Source: JAPPOI01 sp028818055
GTDB taxonomy: Bacteria; Pseudomonadota; Alphaproteobacteria; Rhodobacterales; Rhodobacteraceae
NCBI GenBank assembly: GCA_965267405.1
Contig: OZ253954.1
Coordinates: forward strand, 1,364,001 to 1,428,000
Reading direction: 5' to 3'
Length of the DNA stretch: 64,000 bases
Shown piece by piece: positions 16,550-25,109 of the stretch. How positions within the stretch are numbered: position 1 is the first letter of the stretch; each line of letters opens with the position of its first letter. The notes below the pieces were generated by a model, which was not told the origin of the DNA, ran no database searches, and saw only the letters and a program-made list of their open reading frames with translations. The translations under genes and the position numbers were made by a program.

Positions 16550-17611
16550 TTGCGTGACGTTACCAGCGCCGACGATTTGCTTGCTTGGTATGATGTCCAC
16601 GCGCGTGAAATGCCTTGGCGTATTGGGCCCAAGAATCGTGCAAACGGAGTACGACCCGACCCATATAAGGTTTGGCTGAGTGAGATAATGCTTCAGCAGA
16701 CAACCGTCACTGCCGTTCGTCCCTATTTCGAACGATTTACCTCGCTTTGGCCAACGGTTGTCGATCTCGCGAACGCAGAGGACGCAGCAGTTATGGGTGA
16801 ATGGGCTGGACTTGGCTACTACGCACGGGCCCGTAATCTGCTGAAGTGTGCCAGGGCAATCGTTTCGGATCACAATGCATTTTTTCCAGACAACAAGGCT
16901 ACTTTGCTAACGCTTCCGGGCATTGGCCCTTACACAGCATCCGCCATTGCAGCGATCGCATTCGATCAACCGGAAACTGTCGTTGACGGTAATGTTGAGC
17001 GCGTCATGAGCCGATTGTTCATGGTGGAAACACCGCTCCCAAAGGCCAAACCGGAACTTACTGAACTTGCCACCGCACTAACCCCAACCAATAGGCCCGG
17101 GGACTACGCTCAGGCGGTCATGGACCTTGGCGCAACGATTTGCACTCCCAGGTCCCCTGCGTGCGGGATCTGTCCTTGGCTTGCCTCTTGTAAGGCTCGG
17201 AAGGCCGGTGTCGCCGCGAATTACCCTAAAAAACTGCCCAAGGTCGCAAAGCCGACGCGCAAAGGCGCCGTATATGTGGCCCGGCGCAGGGATGGAGCAT
17301 GGCTTTTGGAGACTCGTCCTGACAAGGGATTACTTGGTGGAATGCTGGGTTGGCCCGGATCCGAATGGGGTGAAAATATTTGTGATCACAAACCGCCAAT
17401 CCAAGCCGAATGGACAAAACTTGGCGCAGACGTGCGGCACACCTTCACTCATTTTCATCTTATTTTGGACGTTCACATCACGTCTGCGAGCGAGAGTGAT
17501 ATACCTTTGGCAGGCGACTTCGTTTCGCCTGCAAACTTTCGTCCAAGCGATCTACCGACAGTAATGCGCAAGGTCTTTAACCTAGCGTCAAAAGAACTGT
17601 TAAGTGATTGA
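16550..17611 (+). CDS. mutY: A/G-specific adenine glycosylase
   Basis: A 353-aa base-excision repair enzyme that removes adenine mispaired with 8-oxoguanine. Catalytic Glu45 lies in LSEIMLQQTTV, the helix-hairpin-helix is LPGIGPYTASAIAA (122-135) with catalytic Asp146 in VVDGNVERV, and a [4Fe-4S] loop has Cys at 198, 205, 208 and 214 (C-x6-C-x2-C-x5-C). The C-terminal NUDIX-like domain (GGMLGWPGSEWG, VRHTFTHFHLILDVH) recognises 8-oxoG. The start is TTG at 16550, preceded by AGGAG at about 9 nt; no ATG fits. Confidence 0.96.
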   Translation: MRDVTSADDLLAWYDVHAREMPWRIGPKNRANGVRPDPYKVWLSEIMLQQTTVTAVRPYFERFTSLWPTVVDLANAEDAAVMGEWAGLGYYARARNLLKCARAIVSDHNAFFPDNKATLLTLPGIGPYTASAIAAIAFDQPETVVDGNVERVMSRLFMVETPLPKAKPELTELATALTPTNRPGDYAQAVMDLGATICTPRSPACGICPWLASCKARKAGVAANYPKKLPKVAKPTRKGAVYVARRRDGAWLLETRPDKGLLGGMLGWPGSEWGENICDHKPPIQAEWTKLGADVRHTFTHFHLILDVHITSASESDIPLAGDFVSPANFRPSDLPTVMRKVFNLASKELLSD

Positions 17612-17660
17612 GCGACACGCCGCGCTGCGAGTAGACTTCGCCAAAACATAGGGAACCCAG

Positions 17661-18803
17661 ATGAGTATGGCTTCAGAAACGCCAGCAATTGCCCGGTTTA
17701 GCCGTGCACTGCCGTTTTGTCTGTCATTGCTTTTGATCCCCATTGTCTGGATCGGAGCTGTATTCGGCGGTTGGGCAATACTGCTTGTGCCGTTGTCCAC
17801 TTGGGCGACTTATAGCCTTGTCGATGCCGTGGCCGGTCTAGACCTTGAAAACCCAGATACGGACACACCCGAAGACGCGCTGTTCTGGTATCGCGCCATC
17901 ACAATGATCTGGGCGCCGGTGCAGTTTGTAACGGTCTTTGCGGTCATCGCTTACGTGACCACTTCGGGTCATTTGGTTTGGTGGGAGATTTTGGGTGTGG
18001 CCTTCGGTCTTGGTGTGATCTCAGGAACCATTGGCATCGTTTACGCTCACGAACTTATGCACCAAAGCAACAGACTCGAGCGCTGGCTGGGTGACATCCT
18101 GATGGCGATGGCGCTTTACGGCCACTTCCGGTCAGAACATCTTTTGGTTCATCACCGATATGTTGGCACTCCGCGAGACGCCGTGACCGCGAAGTACAAC
18201 GAGAACTTTCACCGCTTCTTTTTCCGAGTGCTGCGAGAGTCGCTGACGTCAGCCTGGAAGGCCGAAAAAGCTATGCTTGCCCGCAAGTCCTTGCCTGCCT
18301 TGCATAAGAGCAATCCATTCTGGCGCTATGCCGCACTACAAGTTGCTTTCCTTGCATTGGCGTTCGTCGTTGGTGGGTGGATCGGACTGATGATGTTCGT
18401 CTACGTGGCATTAATCGCAATCTGGCAGTTGGAATTGGTGAACTATGTCGAACACTATGGACTGACACGTCGGCATCTTGGAGACGGCAAGTACGAACCG
18501 ACCCGTCCCCACCATTCTTGGAACTCGGCTCACAAAGCGTCGAACTGGCTCTTAATCAATTTGCAGCGCCATTCGGATCATCACTACAAACCAAGCCGTC
18601 GCTTCCCGCTACTTCAGACGTATTCGCCGGATGAAGCACCGCAGCTTCCCTATGGATATCCTTTGACGACCCTGATGGCATTGATACCACCAATGTGGCG
18701 GCGAACGATGAACCCGAAAGTCCGCGCGTGGCGGAAAAAGTTCTACCCAGACATAGAAGACTGGTCCGAGTACAACAGGCACGCAACGCCTATGCCGCGA
18801 TAG
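17661..18803 (+). CDS. AlkB-type membrane di-iron alkane 1-monooxygenase
   Basis: A 380-aa integral membrane hydroxylase. Hydrophobic segments at about 20-60, 80-125 and 220-260 would give six transmembrane helices, and the di-iron histidine boxes are all present: HELMH (130-134), EHLLVHH (159-165), NYVEHYG (261-267) and LQRHSDHH (301-308). AlkB enzymes terminally hydroxylate medium-chain alkanes using electrons from rubredoxin. No rubredoxin or rubredoxin reductase gene is nearby, so electrons must come from elsewhere. Box 2 has Leu-Val where classical AlkB has a Gly before HH. The substrate may be alkanes or fatty-acid derivatives; this is inferred. Confidence 0.9.
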   Translation: MSMASETPAIARFSRALPFCLSLLLIPIVWIGAVFGGWAILLVPLSTWATYSLVDAVAGLDLENPDTDTPEDALFWYRAITMIWAPVQFVTVFAVIAYVTTSGHLVWWEILGVAFGLGVISGTIGIVYAHELMHQSNRLERWLGDILMAMALYGHFRSEHLLVHHRYVGTPRDAVTAKYNENFHRFFFRVLRESLTSAWKAEKAMLARKSLPALHKSNPFWRYAALQVAFLALAFVVGGWIGLMMFVYVALIAIWQLELVNYVEHYGLTRRHLGDGKYEPTRPHHSWNSAHKASNWLLINLQRHSDHHYKPSRRFPLLQTYSPDEAPQLPYGYPLTTLMALIPPMWRRTMNPKVRAWRKKFYPDIEDWSEYNRHATPMPR

Positions 18804-18838
18804 CAGTCCTAAATTTAGCTCTTCAATATCTGGCCGCG

Positions 18839-18857
18839 AAAGACGTTACCCGTCTTT
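18839..18857 (+). terminator. Possible weak terminator hairpin between convergent genes
   Basis: AAAGACG (18839-18845) and CGTCTTT (18851-18857) form a perfect 7-bp stem with a 5-nt loop between the convergent alkB-like gene and the dehydrogenase gene, overlapping the latter's stop region. Only three T residues end it, so it would be weak. Confidence 0.3.
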
Positions 18858-21347
18858 GCGGATGACCTCGTTCTTGGGATCGTAAGGGCTGTCTTCCGTA
18901 ACGGTGGCTTTCCAAAGCTTGTCTTGGATTTTCACCTGCAACTCTGTTCCCGGCGCCGCCAGATCGGGCGACACATATCCCATCCCGATGGATTTTCCAA
19001 AGTGGACCGAATAGCCTCCCGATGTCAGGCGACCCACGCGTGTTTCTCCGTTGTACAAAGCTTCTCTGCCCCATGGGTCAGCGTCATCTGGCCCGTCGAT
19101 CAGCAGCGTAACGCACATGACGCGCGTTCCCGTTTCAACAAGCTTGTCCTTGCCGTAGAAGTCTTTTTCCAGATCAACGAAACGATTCAAACCGGCTTCC
19201 AACGGAGTAGCGTCTCGGCCAAGCTCGGTTCCGAAGGCCCGATAAGACTTTTCCTGGCGCAGCCAGTTTTGCGCACGTGCGCCAACCAGCTTCATGCCAT
19301 GTTTCGCCCCAGCCTCCTGAAGTTGATCCCAAAGATACGTCTGCATCTCGATTGGATGGTGCAGTTCCCACCCAAGCTCTCCGGTATACGCAACCCGAAT
19401 GGCCATGGTTGGGCACATTCCCAACTCGATCTCGCGCATTGAAAGCCAAGGGAAACGTTTGTTGCCAAGCACTGTTGATGGATCACCATCTTTAACCAGT
19501 TCATTCATGACATCGCGCGATTTTGGGCCTGCGATTGCGAAAACGCCCCATTGACTGGTGACATCGTGGATGTCCACCCAGCCGCCACCGTTGGCCATGA
19601 AGTCTTCAGCAGATTTCATAAGATAATCAGCATCATAGGCTGTCCAAGCACCGGCGGAGACAAGATAGTAATCATTCTCGCCTCGGCGAACGATCGTGTA
19701 TTCCGTGCGTGTCGTTCCGTGGCTGGTCAGGGCATAAGTCAGGTTAATGCGCCCAACGCGCGGTAGTTTGTTACACGTGAATTGATCGAGGAATTCCGTC
19801 GCACCGGGGCCTCGAACAACATGCTTTGTAAAAGCAGTCGCATCAATCAGACCGACGCCTTCACGGACCGCTTTCGCTTCCTCGACGGCATATTGCCACC
19901 AGCCGCCGCGACGGAACGACCGGGCTTTGTTGTCGTAATCCTCCGACGCATCCATCGGACCGTAGTAGTTAGGCCGCTCCCAACCGTTGACCTGACCAAA
20001 CTGAGCTCCCAATGCCTTCTGGCGATCGTATGCCGGGGCAGTGCGAAGTGGTCGGCAGGCTTCTCGTTCTTCGTCGGGGTGGTGAAGGATATAGACGTGT
20101 GAGTAGCACTCTTCGTTTTTGCGGGCCGCATACTCAGTCGTCATCCATGAGCCGTAGCGTTTGGGGTCAAGGCTAGCCATGTCAATTTCGGCTTCACCTT
20201 CGACCATCATCTGCGCCATGTAGTAGCCGGTTCCGCCGGCAGCGGTGATGCCAAAGGAGAACCCTTCAGCAAGCCACATATTGCGCAGTCCCGGTGCCGG
20301 ACCAACCAAGGGGTTTCCATCAGGTGTGTAACAGATCGGGCCATTGAAATCGTCTTTGAGGCCACATTCTTCACATGATGGCACACGGTGGATCATCGCC
20401 ATGTACTGGCTTTCGATGCGTTCCAGATCGAGCTGGAACAGATCAGCACGGAAGCTGTCAGGAACACCATGTTCAAAGCGAGCCGGTGCGCCCTGCTCGT
20501 AAACACCTAAGATCCATCCACCACGTTCCTCGCGGACATAAGATTGCGCGTCAGCATCGCGGATCACGGGGTGTTCAGGGTTCGACTTCCGCCAATCTAC
20601 GAGGGACGGGTCCTGCTCCATCACGATGAAGGTATGTTCTACCGGTATCGCAGGCATCTTGATGCCAAGTAGCTTGGCAGTTCTTTGGGCATGGTTGCCC
20701 GTGGCCGTAACGACATGTTCGGCATGGATGACAATTCGCTCGTCCGAAGGGACCAGATTGCCACCTTTTTCGATCATTTTGGTACAGGTGACGTCCCAAT
20801 GGTCGCCAGTCCAGTGATAGGCGTCGGCCTGCCACTTGCGCTCGATCATGACACCGCGTTGACGCGCACCTTTCGCCATCGCCATGGTCACGTCAGCCGG
20901 GTTAATGTAGCCGTCGGTCGGATGATAAATGGCGCCTTCCAGGTCATCTGTACGGATCAAAGGCCAGCGATCTTTGATGTCATTTGCGCTTAACCACTCA
21001 TATGGAACTCCGCAGGTCTCGGCGGTCGTTGCATAGAGCATGTACTCGTCCATCCGGTCCTTGGTTTGCGCCATGCGCAAGTTGCCGACGACCGAGAAAC
21101 CGGCGTTGAGACCTGTCTCGGCCTCGAGTTGTTTGTAGAAATCGACCGAGTATTTGTGGATGTGAGTCGTGGCGTAGGACATGTTGAAAAGCGGAAGCAA
21201 TCCGGCAGCGTGCCATGTTGACCCAGACGTCAACTCGTCGCGTTCAAGCAACATGACATCGTCCCACCCGGCCTTTGCCAGATGATAAGCAATTGACGTA
21301 CCAACAGCGCCGCCACCGACGACCAAAGCTTTGACGTGCGTTTTCAT
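18846..21347 (-). CDS. FAD-dependent dimethylglycine/sarcosine dehydrogenase-like protein with GcvT domain
   Basis: An 833-aa two-domain enzyme. Residues 1-420 are a DAO-type FAD oxidoreductase: VVGGGAVGTSIAYHLA (9-24), and STWHAAGL with His46 at the position that binds FAD covalently in dimethylglycine dehydrogenase. Residues 430-830 are a GcvT/folate-binding domain (VREGVGLIDATAFTKH, YTGELGWELHHP, ATPLEAGLNRFVD, GRLTSGGYSVHFGKSIGMGYV). This design oxidises an N-methyl amine and can pass the formaldehyde to tetrahydrofolate. Dimethylglycine or sarcosine, both from glycine betaine, are the likely substrates, but homologues acting on other methylated amines exist. It is divergent from the DM13 gene across 190 nt. 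Confidence 0.88.
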   Translation of the reverse strand: MKTHVKALVVGGGAVGTSIAYHLAKAGWDDVMLLERDELTSGSTWHAAGLLPLFNMSYATTHIHKYSVDFYKQLEAETGLNAGFSVVGNLRMAQTKDRMDEYMLYATTAETCGVPYEWLSANDIKDRWPLIRTDDLEGAIYHPTDGYINPADVTMAMAKGARQRGVMIERKWQADAYHWTGDHWDVTCTKMIEKGGNLVPSDERIVIHAEHVVTATGNHAQRTAKLLGIKMPAIPVEHTFIVMEQDPSLVDWRKSNPEHPVIRDADAQSYVREERGGWILGVYEQGAPARFEHGVPDSFRADLFQLDLERIESQYMAMIHRVPSCEECGLKDDFNGPICYTPDGNPLVGPAPGLRNMWLAEGFSFGITAAGGTGYYMAQMMVEGEAEIDMASLDPKRYGSWMTTEYAARKNEECYSHVYILHHPDEEREACRPLRTAPAYDRQKALGAQFGQVNGWERPNYYGPMDASEDYDNKARSFRRGGWWQYAVEEAKAVREGVGLIDATAFTKHVVRGPGATEFLDQFTCNKLPRVGRINLTYALTSHGTTRTEYTIVRRGENDYYLVSAGAWTAYDADYLMKSAEDFMANGGGWVDIHDVTSQWGVFAIAGPKSRDVMNELVKDGDPSTVLGNKRFPWLSMREIELGMCPTMAIRVAYTGELGWELHHPIEMQTYLWDQLQEAGAKHGMKLVGARAQNWLRQEKSYRAFGTELGRDATPLEAGLNRFVDLEKDFYGKDKLVETGTRVMCVTLLIDGPDDADPWGREALYNGETRVGRLTSGGYSVHFGKSIGMGYVSPDLAAPGTELQVKIQDKLWKATVTEDSPYDPKNEVIRKDG

Positions 21348-21537
21348 GAACGGATTCTCCCAGACGCAATATCGCGGACGCTAGCTTAACGTGGGTTTGT
21401 TCGAATGGTCTAGCCGACGCGATGCGTGTCGAAAGCGACCTTGTGAATAAATACCAAGGAGTTGCATGGTCAAAACAACGCTTCGTTCCGACAACGGAGT
21501 TCACTAAGATAAGTGCAGCACAATCGGAGGGACGCAC

Positions 21538-22011
21538 ATGCGTTGGTTAAAAACTTTCATCTTCGGTTTCATCGTCGGCATGCCGGTTGGCGCATTTCTT
21601 TGGTACGCGTTCTCTCCGCTTTTGTTCGACAACGTAGTCGCCGAAACATTGGCAGAGGCACAGACGGTTTCTGTTGGAACTTTCAGAGATGCTGACCGTG
21701 CCCACAAAGGTACGGGCGTCGCAACTCTGGTGATGTTACCCGGCGGCGGTCACGAAATTCAGCTTTCCGAGTTTGAGGTAACCAACGGTCCTGATCTGGA
21801 GGTTTGGTTGTCCGCTCATCCCGACCCGGAGAAGTCGTCGGATGTATCGGGTAGCTTTTGGGTGTCACTTGGCCAGTTGAAAGGGAATGTGGGTGATCAA
21901 GCCTACTCAGTACCCGCAGGCACCGATCTATCGGTCATCAAGTCTGTGGTCATCTGGTGTGAGCAATTCGGTGTGCTCTTTTCCCCAGCGTCGCTCGGCC
22001 CACCGTCTTGA
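21538..22011 (+). CDS. DM13-domain membrane-anchored protein
   Basis: A 157-aa protein with one N-terminal transmembrane segment (FIFGFIVGMPVGAFLWYAF) and a DM13 domain: VSVGTFRDADRAHKGTGVATL, then LSEFEVTNGPDLEVWLSAHP and the closing VIWCEQFGVLFSPASL. DM13 domains are predicted cytochrome-like or redox-active beta-sandwich domains with a near-invariant Cys; the Cys here is in VIWCEQF. It probably faces the periplasm. GGAGGG precedes the ATG closely. The panC gene starts 31 nt downstream, but a functional link to pantothenate synthesis is not expected. Confidence 0.82.
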   Translation: MRWLKTFIFGFIVGMPVGAFLWYAFSPLLFDNVVAETLAEAQTVSVGTFRDADRAHKGTGVATLVMLPGGGHEIQLSEFEVTNGPDLEVWLSAHPDPEKSSDVSGSFWVSLGQLKGNVGDQAYSVPAGTDLSVIKSVVIWCEQFGVLFSPASLGPPS

Positions 22012-22042
22012 GGCTGGATTTGCTTCGGTCTAGGCAAGACTC

Positions 22043-22888
22043 ATGAAGATTTGTGCGACCGTAGCAGAAATTCGAAGCATCGTTGCCGGATACCGCCAAG
22101 CCGGCGAATCCGTGGGGCTGGTTACGACCATGGGTGCGCTCCATGACGGGCATTTGACATTGATGCGCGCGGCGCGGGCGGACCATGACAGGGTCGTCGC
22201 CACGATATTTGTGAATCCAACACAGTTTGGAGAAGTCGCAGATCTTGCCCATTACCCATCTGACGATGATCGCGATATCAGTCTCTTGAAAGCCGAAGGT
22301 GTGGACGCTCTATTTCTGCCGGAAGTGCATGTGATTTATCCACCTGGCGACGAAACCATTGTGGAAACAACTGAACTTGCCAACAAGCTACACGGCAAGG
22401 TTCGGCCTGGTCATTTCCGTGGTGTCGCGACTGTGGTCGCGCGGCTATTCAACATCTGTCAGCCTGATGCGGCGTACTTTGGCGAGAAGGATTATCAGCA
22501 GCTTCAGGTCATACGAAAGATGGTTCGCGATCTGCATTTCCCGTTGAAGATCGTAGGCGTTCCAACAGTAAGAGAAACCGACGGTCTGGCTATGTCATCT
22601 CGCAACGCACGATTGACACCCAAGGACCGCGCCGCGGCGGTTGTTCTCAATCAAAGCCTGGTTCGCGCACAAAAGGCAGCAAGTGACGGTGCAACCGTCG
22701 AAGCCATAGGCGACGTCATCCGCGAACACATCAAATCAGAGCCTCGCGCTACCTTACGCGCTGTTGACATTGTTGCCGCCGAAACGCTTGAGCCGGTGTC
22801 GGGTTCGCTCACATCAAAAATCGCAATTATGATATCGGCCGAGTTCGGCTCGGTACTGCTAATCGACCAAAGGGAGATTTCCCCGTGA
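22043..22888 (+). CDS. panC: Pantoate-beta-alanine ligase
   Basis: A 281-aa pantothenate synthetase that condenses pantoate and beta-alanine with ATP. The nucleotidyl-transferase signature TTMGALHDGH (residues 28-37) is followed by FVNPTQFGEVADLAHYP, HFRGVATVVARLFNICQPD, YFGEKDYQQLQVIRKM and the KMSKS-like MSSRNARL. The length is normal. It forms a two-gene operon with panB, sharing a GTGA overlap, and together they convert ketoisovalerate to pantothenate for coenzyme A. Identification is secure. Confidence 0.97.
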   Translation: MKICATVAEIRSIVAGYRQAGESVGLVTTMGALHDGHLTLMRAARADHDRVVATIFVNPTQFGEVADLAHYPSDDDRDISLLKAEGVDALFLPEVHVIYPPGDETIVETTELANKLHGKVRPGHFRGVATVVARLFNICQPDAAYFGEKDYQQLQVIRKMVRDLHFPLKIVGVPTVRETDGLAMSSRNARLTPKDRAAAVVLNQSLVRAQKAASDGATVEAIGDVIREHIKSEPRATLRAVDIVAAETLEPVSGSLTSKIAIMISAEFGSVLLIDQREISP

Positions 22889-23700
22889 CAACCGAACCCG
22901 CCAAACCCGTCCGTCGCACAACCGTTCCGCAGCTTGCAGCGCGTAAGGGTGGTGATCCGATAGTTTCGTTAACGTCCTATCACGCGCACACTGCAGCGAT
23001 CGTTGACGGATACGCCGACTTCATTTTGGTCGGTGATAGCCTTGGAATGGTCATGCACGGCATGGAAACGACGGTGGGTGTCCCACTTGACCTTATGATC
23101 ATGCACGGACGTGCTGTTGTTCGCGGCACCAAGAAAGCGTTGATCGTCGTGGATATGCCGTTTGGCACATACGAAGAAAGCCCAAACGTCGCTTTCCGAA
23201 ATGCAGCCAAAATCATGAAGGAAACCGGATGTGGCGCGGTGAAGCTTGAGGGCGGATCCCGCATGGCGGAGACAATTCACTTCCTGGTGGAACGCGGAAT
23301 TCCGGTGATGGCGCACACCGGTCTGACACCCCAGTCCAGCCACGTCATGGGAGGTTTCAAAACCCAAGGTCGTCAGGAAGACACCTGGCCCGCGCATGAA
23401 GAAGATGCCAAGGCCGTGGCCGATGCCGGAGCCTTCGCTGTTGTTCTTGAGGGCATGGTGGAGCCACTGGCAGCAAAGATCACCAAGATGATTGATATTC
23501 CAACGATTGGTATTGGAGCGTCAGCCGACTGCGACGGTCAGATTCTGGTTCTTGAAGATATGCTTGGATTGAACTCTAGACCGCCAAAGTTTGTGAAAGT
23601 CTACGGCGATCTGGCAAACCAAATCGAGTCAGCCGTCAAGAACTATGCGGAAGATGTCCGGGACCGAAAATTCCCAACCGAAGACCAAGTTTACCGCTGA
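22885..23700 (+). CDS. panB: 3-methyl-2-oxobutanoate hydroxymethyltransferase
   Basis: A 271-aa ketopantoate hydroxymethyltransferase that adds a hydroxymethyl group from 5,10-methylene-THF to 2-ketoisovalerate. Signature segments include FILVGDSLGMVMHGME (metal-binding Asp), MPFGTYEESP, GCGAVKLEGG, MAHTGLTPQS, VLEGMVEPLA and IGIGASADCDGQILVLEDMLG. The start is the GTG of a GTGA overlap with panC. In the family this enzyme forms a decameric (beta/alpha)8 barrel. Identification is secure. Confidence 0.97.
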   Translation: MTTEPAKPVRRTTVPQLAARKGGDPIVSLTSYHAHTAAIVDGYADFILVGDSLGMVMHGMETTVGVPLDLMIMHGRAVVRGTKKALIVVDMPFGTYEESPNVAFRNAAKIMKETGCGAVKLEGGSRMAETIHFLVERGIPVMAHTGLTPQSSHVMGGFKTQGRQEDTWPAHEEDAKAVADAGAFAVVLEGMVEPLAAKITKMIDIPTIGIGASADCDGQILVLEDMLGLNSRPPKFVKVYGDLANQIESAVKNYAEDVRDRKFPTEDQVYR

Positions 23701-23751
23701 TCCGTTGGCCAGTCGCTTGCCCAAGTCAAACTCTCGGTGCATCGTGACGGT

Positions 23752-25062
23752 ATGGAGCAGACGACACCATTGATCGAGCAACTGCGGGCGCTTTGGGAAG
23801 AGGCATTATCTCAGGGACAGCTCCTTTTGCTGCCATCTCGGCTTTGGCAAATCGGCATTCTGGTGCTGTGTATACTACTGGCATGGGGCCTAAAGGCTTG
23901 GCTTGGTCCAAAGATCCATAACTGGATGCGCACTCTTGAAGGTCGCCCAAAGTGGCAGCTTCGTTGGCTGATCAATCTCCACAAGCGCATCGGCCTGATC
24001 TTCTTCACTATCATCGTTTGGGTCGCCGCATGGACCATGTCAGAAGTGACGCCGTTTATGTCGCGCCGCTTTTTGCTGGAGTTAGTGGGCAGCATCAGCC
24101 TTGCCATACTGTTGGTTGGCCTTGCGGCGCCTCTGGTAAAAAATGCTTTTTTACGCCGCATCGTCACCTGGTTTTTATGGATCTACATCACGCTGCATTT
24201 CCTTGGTGTGATCGACGCAGTCAGTGATTTTCTTGACGACATCGCCTTGTCTATGGGCGAGATCAACATCAGCCTCCTGACGATCCTGCAGGCTCTCATT
24301 TCCATCGGTGTTCTTTTTGCGATTGCTCGCATTGTGACGCAGTCGGCATCGGTCGCGATCAAGTCGAACGATGAAATTTCGCCATCGATGCAGGTACTGG
24401 CCGTTAAAGCAATTCAGGTACTGCTATTTGGTGCCGCCTTCTTTCTTGGGCTCAAGGTTGTTGGCGTCGATCTGACCGGCCTTGCAGTGCTGTCAGGTGC
24501 CATTGGTGTCGGCCTTGGTTTCGGCCTGCAAAAGGTCGTGTCAAACTTGGTGTCCGGCGTCATTATCTTGCTCGACAAGTCGATTAAGCCGGGCGACGTG
24601 ATTTCCATCGGGGAGACTTTTGGATGGATCAACGCGCTGGGCGCTCGGTATGTCTCGATCACAACACGAGATGGTCGGGAGTATTTGGTCCCTAATGAAG
24701 ACCTGATCACTGGTCAGGTCGTTAATTGGTCTCATTCAAACGACTTTGTCCGCCTCGATATCCACTTTGGAACTTCCTACAAGGATGACCCACATCTGGT
24801 GCGCAAACTGGCGATCGAAGCGGCACAAGGCTGTGACCGTGTTCTTTCGACGAAACCTCCCGTTTGTCACATCACTGGATTCGGCGACAGCTCTGTCGAC
24901 TACGTATTGAGGTTCTGGATCCTCGATCCGACCGGTGGGCTTACGAATATTCGCGGCAACGTTTTCTTGGCGCTGTGGGATACGTTCCATGCCGATGACA
25001 TATCCATTCCGTTCCCGCAGCGAGAGGTTCGCCACCTAAACTCGGCAACCGAGAAAATGTGA
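23752..25062 (+). CDS. MscS-family mechanosensitive ion channel
   Basis: A membrane protein of about 436 aa. Five or so hydrophobic helices fill the first half; the pore-lining TM3 and following beta domain are GLAVLSGAIGVGLGFGLQKVVSNLVSG, then IKPGDVISIGETFGWINALGARYVSITTRDGREYLVPNEDLI, the typical MscS core. It should open under membrane tension to release solutes during hypo-osmotic shock. The first residues are not fixed: ATG at 23752 is used, GTG at 23737 would add five residues, and neither has a strong ribosome-binding site. It is followed without a gap by tamA. Confidence 0.92.
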   Translation: MEQTTPLIEQLRALWEEALSQGQLLLLPSRLWQIGILVLCILLAWGLKAWLGPKIHNWMRTLEGRPKWQLRWLINLHKRIGLIFFTIIVWVAAWTMSEVTPFMSRRFLLELVGSISLAILLVGLAAPLVKNAFLRRIVTWFLWIYITLHFLGVIDAVSDFLDDIALSMGEINISLLTILQALISIGVLFAIARIVTQSASVAIKSNDEISPSMQVLAVKAIQVLLFGAAFFLGLKVVGVDLTGLAVLSGAIGVGLGFGLQKVVSNLVSGVIILLDKSIKPGDVISIGETFGWINALGARYVSITTRDGREYLVPNEDLITGQVVNWSHSNDFVRLDIHFGTSYKDDPHLVRKLAIEAAQGCDRVLSTKPPVCHITGFGDSSVDYVLRFWILDPTGGLTNIRGNVFLALWDTFHADDISIPFPQREVRHLNSATEKM

Positions 25063-25109
25063 ACATATCCACACTGTCACATCTCTCGCTTCGCCGATAT
25101 GAGTTGAGG

